From: Alistipes sp.
GTDB lineage: Bacteria > Bacteroidota > Bacteroidia > Bacteroidales > Rikenellaceae
Assembly: GCA_017465605.1 (NCBI GenBank)
Contig: JAFTVW010000048.1
Coordinates: 1 to 35,996 of the forward strand
Direction: 5' to 3'
DNA: 35,996 nt
Shown here one piece after another: positions 15,069 to 21,738 of the stretch (position 1 is the stretch's first letter; each line of letters begins with the position of its first letter). The notes beneath the pieces are model-generated. The model was not told where the DNA came from and ran no database searches. It saw only the letters and a list, made by a program, of their open reading frames with translations. The translations under genes and the position numbers were made by a program.

Positions 15069-16439
15069 CTAAATCTCTTCGCAGAAAATAGCGCGTGGAA
15101 GTTCGCCAATGTTATTGATATACACCACTTCGATTCCGCGTGGGGCTTTGAATCCTTTGCGCAAAAATCCCGAAACAATGATGCGTCTGAAACCTAATCG
15201 TGCAGCCTCGGTGATGCGTTGCTCGGTGCGTGAGGCGGGACGGACTTCGCCTGAAAGTCCTATCTCACCAGCACAACATACTCCATCGGTGATTGGGCGG
15301 TCGTAGTATGACGAAATCACCGCACTTACGACAGCCATATCCAAACCCGGGTCTGAAACCTTAAAACCACCTGCAAAATTCAAGAAAACATCTTTTTGAA
15401 ACATCTTCATTCCAACACGTTTCTCCAATACTGCCAACAACATACTCATACGACGCTGATCGTATCCCGTAGCATTTCGCTGGGGTGTACCATAGGCTGC
15501 ATTGCTAACCAACGCCTGCACCTCGATTAGATATGGACGTATTCCATCGACCGAAGCTCCGACAGCTATACCGCTCAGAGGCTCTTCGTAATGCGAGAGG
15601 AGAATCTCAGATGGATTTTCAACGGCCCGAAGGCCCGAATCCATCATCTCGAACACTCCAATCTCGAAAGTCGCACCAAAACGATTCTTTATGCCTCGCA
15701 AAATACGGTGCGCACTATTGGAATCACCCTCGAATTGCAGCACCACATCGACAATATGCTCCAAAATCTTAGGGCCTGCGATTGAGCCATCTTTGGTAAT
15801 GTGACCAATAATAAATATCGACACACCCGTAGTTTTGGCATATTTAAGGAGCGAGGCAGCGCACTCACGAATCTGCGAGACACTACCTGCCGAGGATTCA
15901 ATGGTGTCGGTGAAGATGGTTTGGATAGAGTCAACAACGACTATGTTGGGTGAGATATGACGAATCTGGCTTAGGATATTCTCCAACGAAGTCTCGGAGT
16001 AGATATAGCACTCCTCGTTTGAGATACCCAAACGTTTAGCTCGCATTCCAATCTGTTCGACTGACTCCTCACCCGATACATACAGAGTTTTAAGCGAGTG
16101 GTTTGACAGAGCCAATTGAAGGCTGAGAGTTGATTTACCTATGCCCGGCTCACCTCCCAACAAGATAAGCGACCCTGGTACAAGGCCACCACCCAATACA
16201 CGATTCATCTCGCTATTGTGGAGGTCTAATCGCTGATAGGTTGCGTGCTCAATCTCGGTAACGCGCTGCGGAGGAGCGGCTGGCATAGTGGCAGCAATAG
16301 AGGCCGACGATGAAGTGCTCTTCGATATGACCTCCTCGGTAAAAGAGTTCCACTCACCACACGCGGGACATTTACCCAACCATTTTGGGGCTTCAAATCC
16401 GCACTCGCGACAGAAATATGCCTTCTTGACCTTTGCCAT
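15069..16439 (-). CDS. radA: DNA repair protein RadA (Sms)
   Basis: The 456-residue protein starts at the ATG at 16439, giving MAKVKKAYFCRECG; the longer frame would overlap rseP. It has a C4 zinc ribbon (Cys 10, 13, 24, 27 in FCRECG...KCPACGEW), Walker A GGEPGIGKST at 95-104, the RadA KNRFG motif around residue 245, and a C-terminal Lon-protease-like domain (about 285-456) with GAGEIGLSGEVR-type sequence. RadA is a DnaB-like branch-migration helicase in recombinational repair. It begins 1 base after the rseP stop, implying co-transcription and coupling. Confidence 0.96.
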   Translation of the reverse strand: MAKVKKAYFCRECGFEAPKWLGKCPACGEWNSFTEEVISKSTSSSASIAATMPAAPPQRVTEIEHATYQRLDLHNSEMNRVLGGGLVPGSLILLGGEPGIGKSTLSLQLALSNHSLKTLYVSGEESVEQIGMRAKRLGISNEECYIYSETSLENILSQIRHISPNIVVVDSIQTIFTDTIESSAGSVSQIRECAASLLKYAKTTGVSIFIIGHITKDGSIAGPKILEHIVDVVLQFEGDSNSAHRILRGIKNRFGATFEIGVFEMMDSGLRAVENPSEILLSHYEEPLSGIAVGASVDGIRPYLIEVQALVSNAAYGTPQRNATGYDQRRMSMLLAVLEKRVGMKMFQKDVFLNFAGGFKVSDPGLDMAVVSAVISSYYDRPITDGVCCAGEIGLSGEVRPASRTEQRITEAARLGFRRIIVSGFLRKGFKAPRGIEVVYINNIGELPRAIFCEEI

Positions 16440-16440
16440 C

Positions 16441-17766
16441 TTACTTTGTAAACAATCTGTATATATCGTTACCGTTGGCATAGATTACAAGTGCCAACAG
16501 AATAAAGAATCCAATGTATTGCATAACTTCGAGGAACTTATCGCTCGGCTTGCGGCCTGTGAGCATCTCCCACAAAGTGAACAAGGCGTGACCACCGTCC
16601 AGTCCCGGAATTGGCAAGATATTAAGCACGGCAAGCATAATCGAAAGGAATGCTGTCATACTCCAAAAGCGCAACCAATCCCACTGAGAAGGGAAGATTT
16701 GGCCAATAGAGATAAAGCCGCCCAACTCCTCATACATCTTGGTCTTGGGTTGGAAGATAAGTTTTAGCTGACCCCAATAATCGGCAATAGTTTCACCCAC
16801 AAGCGATATTCCCGCAGGAATTGACTGCAACAGGGTGAAGCTCTTTGTGCGAGGCTGGAATATATCGCCCTTCAATACTACACCAATACGGCCCTCCTCG
16901 TTTACAGGAACGGCCAACTCCACCTGCTCTGCACCACGAGCTACAACAAGATTGATTGTATCGCCCTTGAACTCCTCTCTCAGAAGGGTTGTGATTTGAT
17001 TGGCACTGAGATTGCGCTCACCATTAAACGCCACAACCTCGTCGCCAACTTTAAGACCCGATGCTATGGCTGAATCGAACGATACGGTGTCGATGATAAA
17101 TGGGATACGTGGAACATACAAATCCTCAAAGCCACGACTACGACGCATTTCGAGCAATGCTTCGAATGGGATTTCGAGATTTTGGCTAACGCCATTGCGG
17201 ATAATCTCTACGTTGCGACCCTCCTCGGTGAGCAACAATCGATTGCGTATTTCGTTTACATCGTCAATCTTCTCACCGTCGATAGCCACAATCTTATCGC
17301 CATCGACAAAGCCCAATTTCTCGCCTGCCTCGTTGAATTCGTAACCCCACTTAATATCGTCGTTAGCAAAATAGCTCTCGCCATTGGTGTAACGAATGCC
17401 TGTATAGATAACCATCGCCAACAACACATTCATTACCACACCTGCAATCATCACTAAAAAGCGTTGCCACGCAGGTTTTGCACGGAACTCCCAAGCCTGA
17501 ACAGGAGCTTTCATCTGCTCCAAATCCATACTCTCGTCTATCATTCCAGCAATCTTCACATAGCCGCCAAGTGGCAACCAACCTACTCCATATTCGGTCT
17601 CCCCGCGCTTCCACTTAAAGAGCGAAAACCAAGGGTCAAAAAATATATAAAACTTCTCAACGCGAATCTTAAACACACGAGCCATAATATAGTGGCCAAA
17701 CTCGTGAATACCAACGAGTAGCGACAGGCTCATAAAGAATTGTAAAACCTTAATCAGTATTTCCAT
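16441..17766 (-). CDS. rseP: RIP metalloprotease RseP (site-2 protease family)
   Basis: The 441-residue membrane protease carries the zinc motif HEFGH at 21-25 (His 21, Glu 22, His 25). It also has transmembrane segments at both ends, a central PDZ region (about 200-290, with ASGLKVGDEVVAFNGERNL), and the third metal ligand motif LDGGHALF near the C-terminus in IPGLDGGHAL. The active site is complete. RseP/S2P proteins cleave transmembrane substrates such as anti-sigma factors and leftover signal peptides. The order dxr, rseP matches the common bacterial pairing, followed here by radA. The gap to dxr is 159 bases, longer than within the rest of the series. Confidence 0.95.
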   Translation of the reverse strand: MEILIKVLQFFMSLSLLVGIHEFGHYIMARVFKIRVEKFYIFFDPWFSLFKWKRGETEYGVGWLPLGGYVKIAGMIDESMDLEQMKAPVQAWEFRAKPAWQRFLVMIAGVVMNVLLAMVIYTGIRYTNGESYFANDDIKWGYEFNEAGEKLGFVDGDKIVAIDGEKIDDVNEIRNRLLLTEEGRNVEIIRNGVSQNLEIPFEALLEMRRSRGFEDLYVPRIPFIIDTVSFDSAIASGLKVGDEVVAFNGERNLSANQITTLLREEFKGDTINLVVARGAEQVELAVPVNEEGRIGVVLKGDIFQPRTKSFTLLQSIPAGISLVGETIADYWGQLKLIFQPKTKMYEELGGFISIGQIFPSQWDWLRFWSMTAFLSIMLAVLNILPIPGLDGGHALFTLWEMLTGRKPSDKFLEVMQYIGFFILLALVIYANGNDIYRLFTK

Positions 17767-17925
17767 CTTTTATTGTAATTTCTTTACTTATTAACCTAAA
17801 TTTTAACCTACCTAATATTTTTCAGATTCAACTACTAAATCCTAATACATTATATCGAATTGCGGCTTACCCATCGACCTTGTGTCAACAGCCAATCTCG
17901 GCCAATCAACTTATGACACCAGCCC

Positions 17926-19077
17926 CTACAACTTCAAATATTCGGCCGCAAGTGCGCGAGACTCTTCGTTAGAAGCCTCATAATCGGCCAAAGTGGGTTG
18001 CTGGATAAATGTAGCCTTCGACAATGCGTACTCAATCGAAGCTGTGATATCGGTAAAACGGCACTTACCCGCAAGGAATGCAGCTACCGCAACTTCATTT
18101 GAACCATTCATCACGCAAGCAGCCGTTCCACCACGACGCATACAATCGTAGGCAATATCGAGTGCAGGATATTTATCCCTATCGGGCTCGGCAAAAGTAA
18201 GCGTGGGGTGCGCCAAGAAATCAAATTGTTCGCTTGGACGAGATGCTCGCTGCGGGAACATAAGTGCATAGCTGATAGGCATATGCATATCGGGAGTACC
18301 CAACTGAGCTTTGATTGCGCCGTCGTCAAACTCCACCATTGAGTGAACGATTGACTGAGGGTGAATCAACACCGAGATACGGTCGGCATCTACACCAAAC
18401 AGCCAATGAGCCTCGATAACCTCAAAACCTTTATTGACCAGCGTGGCCGAATCGATTGTGATTTTTGCGCCCATACTCCACTGAGGGTGTTGCAATGCAC
18501 GCTCTGGTGTCACATCGCACAACTGCTCCTTTGGCACATCACGCAAAGCTCCACCACTGCAAGTAACAATCAATCGACGAATTGGCGATTGCTCACCCAC
18601 AAGACACTGAAAGATGGCCGAGTGCTCGGAATCAATAGGCAAAATAGGGACTCTACGCTCGGCCGCAAGGCGCATAACCAAATCACCGCCAACAACCAAA
18701 GTCTCCTTATTTGCAAGAGCCACCTTCTTACCCGCCTTAATAGCCGCAACCGTAGGGTGCAAACCAGCATAGCCGACAAGCGCATTCACCACAACATCAA
18801 CCTCCGAGCTACGGACAATCTGCGACAGAGATTCACTACCCGTAAAGACCTTGATAGGGTGCGAAGCCAAAGCCTGACGCAAAGGCTCGTATTTAGTGGT
18901 GTCGGCAATAACTACTGTATCGACATCGAAACGGATAGCTTGGCGAGCCAAAAGCTCCCAATTACTGCCTGCTGCAAGTGAAGTAACCTCAAACAAATCG
19001 GGATTCTCGGCAACGATATCGAGAGTCTGAACTCCAATCGAGCCAGTTGAGCCGAGTATTGATAGACGTTGTTTCAT
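17926..19077 (-). CDS. dxr: 1-deoxy-D-xylulose 5-phosphate reductoisomerase
   Basis: The 383-residue enzyme is full length. It has the NADPH loop GSTGSIG at 9-15 and the metal-binding IDSEHSAIFQC with D149 and E151. GAKITIDSATLVNKGFEVIEAHWLFG and HPQSIVHSMVEFDDGAIKAQLGTPDMHMPISYAL, the active-site flap and substrate-binding region, are also present. It makes 2-C-methyl-D-erythritol 4-phosphate, the committed step of the MEP isoprenoid pathway. Location is cytoplasmic. It lies 14 bases after the LytM-like gene. Confidence 0.97.
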   Translation of the reverse strand: MKQRLSILGSTGSIGVQTLDIVAENPDLFEVTSLAAGSNWELLARQAIRFDVDTVVIADTTKYEPLRQALASHPIKVFTGSESLSQIVRSSEVDVVVNALVGYAGLHPTVAAIKAGKKVALANKETLVVGGDLVMRLAAERRVPILPIDSEHSAIFQCLVGEQSPIRRLIVTCSGGALRDVPKEQLCDVTPERALQHPQWSMGAKITIDSATLVNKGFEVIEAHWLFGVDADRISVLIHPQSIVHSMVEFDDGAIKAQLGTPDMHMPISYALMFPQRASRPSEQFDFLAHPTLTFAEPDRDKYPALDIAYDCMRRGGTAACVMNGSNEVAVAAFLAGKCRFTDITASIEYALSKATFIQQPTLADYEASNEESRALAAEYLKL

Positions 19078-19091
19078 TCGGATTAGTTTTC

Positions 19092-19958
19092 TTAAAATAC
19101 AATATAAATCTCGGGGTCAACAGCCTTACCCTCGCTCCAAATCTCCATCTCGAACATCGGATTGGTCTTATCGCCCACGCCTGGCATTGCGTTGTAGCCA
19201 ATGACCTGACGAGCTTTTAGCGACTGACCTTTGCTGACAAGCACCTGCGTCAAATTGCGATATATTGAGATAAAGCCGTTGAAATGCTGAATCGTAACCA
19301 CTGTTCCCGACTCATCGCCCGATGCAACTTCGATAACAGTTCCATCGTCGATGCTCGTAACGGGAGAATTGGGAGCAGCTTGAAGCGCAACACCCAAATA
19401 GTTGTCCTCACGCGAGAAGTGACGCTTGATGATACCCTCAACGGGGGCTGCAAAGATGAGTTTACTACCGCCAGAAGCTCGGCTGGCTATTGTACGAGCC
19501 AAAGAGTACTCGCCATCACCCTCCATCTGCGCACGAAGAAGTGAATCAAACTGAGAAGGCGGAACAAGAGTCTTATCCAAAGAGGTGGTGTCGCCATCAC
19601 TCATAGGAGTACGCACGACAGGGGTACGGCCTTCCAAAATCATAGCTACATTTTCGTTATATGTAAGCATATCGGTCATACGACGCTCCAAAGAGTCGAT
19701 ACGCATAATGTTACGCACCAATTCGTCGTGCGACTTGGCAGCCGAGGTACGATAGCCCGGGAAGATATCCAAAATAGGAGTGTAAGCGACAAATACAAGT
19801 GCCAATAAAAAGAGCAGCAGAGCAAATACGATTAAGCCGCCCAACAGACCCACAGGCGAGACGTGAACACTCCACTCGTCGGTTCGCATCAAGGCATCGC
19901 TCATTGCAAGGCGTCGCTTGCGGAACAATCGTTTTATGGTCTTTATCAATCTTTTCAT
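19092..19958 (-). CDS. Degenerate LytM (M23-like) membrane protein
   Basis: The 288-residue protein starts at the ATG at 19958 (MKRLIKTIKRLFRKRR). The longer frame would begin inside the promoter. It has a basic cytoplasmic N-terminus, one transmembrane segment at about 36-60, a linker with coiled-coil character (about 75-110), and a LytM/M23-type beta domain at about 166-288. The metal ligands are missing. The canonical HxGxD position reads YLGVA (187-191), the conserved His before Leu in the YxHL region is Asn 235, and the HxHFE motif is NPMFE (266-270). It is probably a non-catalytic regulator of cell-wall hydrolases, as in EnvC/NlpD, anchored in the inner membrane and facing the periplasm. 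It heads the minus-strand series and is followed by dxr. Confidence 0.78.
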   Translation of the reverse strand: MKRLIKTIKRLFRKRRLAMSDALMRTDEWSVHVSPVGLLGGLIVFALLLFLLALVFVAYTPILDIFPGYRTSAAKSHDELVRNIMRIDSLERRMTDMLTYNENVAMILEGRTPVVRTPMSDGDTTSLDKTLVPPSQFDSLLRAQMEGDGEYSLARTIASRASGGSKLIFAAPVEGIIKRHFSREDNYLGVALQAAPNSPVTSIDDGTVIEVASGDESGTVVTIQHFNGFISIYRNLTQVLVSKGQSLKARQVIGYNAMPGVGDKTNPMFEMEIWSEGKAVDPEIYIVF

Positions 19959-19980
19959 TCTACACTTATCTATAACCGAA

Positions 19981-19988
19981 CAAAGATA
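19981..19988 (-). promoter_or_regulatory. Promoter -7 box of the LytM-like/dxr series
   Basis: TATCTTTG on the minus strand matches TAnnTTTG. I see no TTTG at the -33 position. Transcription would start near 19974, just upstream of the ATG at 19958, supporting that start over the longer frame. Confidence 0.5.
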
Positions 19989-20182
19989 CTCAAAAAATGG
20001 ATAAATCGGCACCCTCTCGGCCGCTTTTTTTTAGTGTAAAGTAGGCCTGCAAGGGCAATTTCTCTATTAAAACGCATATTATCGATTATCTATTGTGGGA
20101 AATCGTAGCGAAAAAGGAGAATCTTTACGAGCTTTATTTGAATAAAACAGGATAAATAGTGAGAAAATAGTTTGGATTTTCG

Positions 20183-20190
20183 TATATTTG
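20183..20190 (+). promoter_or_regulatory. Promoter -7 box of the nucleotidyltransferase gene
   Basis: TATATTTG matches TAnnTTTG exactly. The upstream TTTG at 20171-20174 is too close (8 bases), and none is well spaced. The leader would be about 50 bases. Confidence 0.45.
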
Positions 20191-20245
20191 TACTTTGATA
20201 TTAGTTTCGAACAAAACTAAACAAACAATAAAATAAAAAGAGACT

Positions 20246-21166
20246 ATGGTAAAACCTACATTACTTGTTTTGGCCGCAGGAATGGGCTCTCGTTACGGAG
20301 CACTCAAACAGATGGACGGCGTAGGCCCCAACAATGAGGCTATCATCGATTACTCGATTTACGATGCTATCCGTGCAGGATTCGGAAAGGTGGTATTTGT
20401 TATTCGCCACTCGTTTGCTGACGCTTTCACCGCAATTTTTAACAAAGAGCGTTTCGGTGGAAAGATTGAGGTAGAGGTTGTATATCAAGAGCTTGATTAT
20501 TTGCCAGAGGGATTCTCAGTTCCCGAGGGAAGAGAGAAGCCTTGGGGTACTAACCACGCACTTATGATGGCAAAAGATGCAATTAAGGAACCTTTTGCCG
20601 TTATCAATGCTGACGACTTCTATGGTGCTGACGCATACAAGGTTATCGGTGAATATTTGAGCCAGCGCGGCGAGGATAAGGGTCACTATTGTATGGTTGG
20701 TTATGCGGTAAACAAGACCCTCTCGGAGAACGGTACTGTATCGCGTGGTGTATGTTCTATCAACGAGGAGGGATTCCTCTCTTCTATCGTAGAGCGTACA
20801 AAGATTGAGCGCAACGCCGAGGGTACAATCGTATTCCACGACTTGGGCGAAGATGAGGCTTTGGAGGAGGAGACTCCCGTATCGATGAATTTGTTTGGAT
20901 TTACTCCCGACTACTTCGACTACTCGGAGGAGTATTTCAAGCAATTCCTCAGCGACCCCGCAACTCAGGCAAACCTCAAAGCTGAGTTCTTTATTCCGCT
21001 TATGGTTAACAAGCTCATCGGCGAAGGTACAGCTAAATTGAAGGTATTAAGCACTACGGCTGATTGGTTTGGCGTGACATATCAGGCCGACAAACCTCAG
21101 TTGGTAGCTAAGATTGAAGAGCTTATCGAGGCTGGTGTTTATCCACGCAACTTGTGGGGAAAATAA
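20246..21166 (+). CDS. Sugar-phosphate nucleotidyltransferase family protein
   Basis: The 306-residue protein starts LLVLAAGMGSRYGALKQMDGVGPNNE, an NTP-transferase signature (compare G-x-G-S/T-R plus a downstream Lys). It has NADDFYGADAY as the metal-binding acidic motif near residue 122, and PWGTNHALMMAKDAI, a common feature in sugar nucleotidyltransferases. It would transfer a nucleotide to a sugar phosphate or related acceptor. No partner kinase, glycan cluster or signal peptide helps to name the substrate. It is a single-gene unit with its own promoter box and a strong terminator. Confidence 0.82.
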   Translation: MVKPTLLVLAAGMGSRYGALKQMDGVGPNNEAIIDYSIYDAIRAGFGKVVFVIRHSFADAFTAIFNKERFGGKIEVEVVYQELDYLPEGFSVPEGREKPWGTNHALMMAKDAIKEPFAVINADDFYGADAYKVIGEYLSQRGEDKGHYCMVGYAVNKTLSENGTVSRGVCSINEEGFLSSIVERTKIERNAEGTIVFHDLGEDEALEEETPVSMNLFGFTPDYFDYSEEYFKQFLSDPATQANLKAEFFIPLMVNKLIGEGTAKLKVLSTTADWFGVTYQADKPQLVAKIEELIEAGVYPRNLWGK

Positions 21167-21208
21167 TTTTTGAATTCAAAATTTAGAATTCAAAATTCAA
21201 AATTTGCT

Positions 21209-21244
21209 AAAACTCTATCTAACATCGAGTTAGATAGAGTTTTT
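21209..21244 (+). terminator. Intrinsic terminator of the nucleotidyltransferase gene
   Basis: AAAACTCTATCTAAC pairs perfectly with GTTAGATAGAGTTTT around a 5-base loop and ends in a T-run. It lies 42 bases after the stop codon. Confidence 0.9.
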
Positions 21245-21276
21245 ATTACACGTCATTCCTCAATAAATATCACGTC

Positions 21277-21341
21277 ATTTCATATTTTCGCATCAACGGT
21301 CAACGGTGATAGCACAAGCATCTATGCGAAAATGTTGAAAT
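21277..21341. repeat. Large intergenic hairpin with internal tandem CAACGGT
   Basis: The left arm ATTTCATATTTTCGCAT (21277-21293) is nearly perfectly complementary to the right arm at 21324-21341, including an unbroken 10-base core ATTTTCGCAT/ATGCGAAAAT. The 30-base centre starts with a tandem CAACGGT-CAACGGT (21294-21307). It is unrelated to the adjacent terminator. Confidence 0.7.
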
Positions 21342-21378
21342 CTACCGCTTATTTACAGCCTTCCAAAGAACAACAAAA

Positions 21379-21420
21379 AACTCTCCCTCTAAGTTAGAGG
21401 GAGTGCCCGAAGGGGAGGGA
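21379..21420. repeat. GC-rich palindromic element
   Basis: CTCCCTCTAA G TTAGAGGGAG is a 21-base palindrome with a one-base centre, followed by GCCCGAAGGGGAGGGAG, whose GGGGAGGGAG repeats the right arm. It looks like a repeat element and not a terminator of a nearby gene. Confidence 0.6.
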
Positions 21421-21467
21421 GTGTGTCTTTGCTGCAAAGTCACTTTTTGCAACGCCCTTACTATAAG

Positions 21468-21542
21468 GTAGATTCCATCATTTTTGTATAGTAACTAATC
21501 ATTTCTAATCACTCACTCTGTTACAAAAATGTCAGAATGACG
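21468..21542. repeat. Dispersed palindromic intergenic repeat, copy B
   Basis: GGTAGATTCCATCA, ACTCACTCTGTTAC and AATGACG occur in the same order as in the reverse complement of 9445-9494, with an extra insertion in the centre. Both copies sit between genes. It is probably one REP-like family. Confidence 0.45.
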
Positions 21543-21708
21543 TTTTTATTTATATTACCGCCCGTCAGGCCAATTTTGAATTTTCTTTGTGCTAACTGAA
21601 CGTATGAAATGTGAGATGATTAAGTTATCGTAACCTGTGTTTAAGGCGTTTCACCCCGCAATTTGGCCATATCGCAGGTAAGGATAGTGGTTTTGTACAA
21701 TAATTATT

Positions 21709-21716
21709 TATATTTG
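21709..21716 (+). promoter_or_regulatory. Promoter -7 box of the 978-residue protein gene
   Basis: TATATTTG matches TAnnTTTG exactly, 22 bases before the ATG. A TTTG at 21692-21695 is only 13 bases upstream, so the -33 element is uncertain. Confidence 0.5.
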
Positions 21717-21738
21717 TACTAAAATACAAAATATAACT

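Larger units (their letters stand above)
21167..21738. other. Intergenic region rich in inverted repeats
   Basis: There is no supported gene. The frame at 21170-21397 is built from AATTCAAAAT repeats and terminator sequence and encodes no recognisable protein. The region holds a terminator (21209-21244), a large hairpin (21277-21341), a GC-rich palindrome (21379-21420), a dispersed repeat (21468-21542) and a -7 box for the next gene (21709-21716). Confidence 0.8.

Noticed and set aside
19959-20012. Upstream extension of the LytM-like protein
   Set aside because: The extra codons overlap the TATCTTTG promoter box, so they are probably not transcribed.
21170-21397. 75-codon frame after the nucleotidyltransferase
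   Set aside because: Made from AATTCAAAAT repeats, terminator and hairpin sequence; no protein features.
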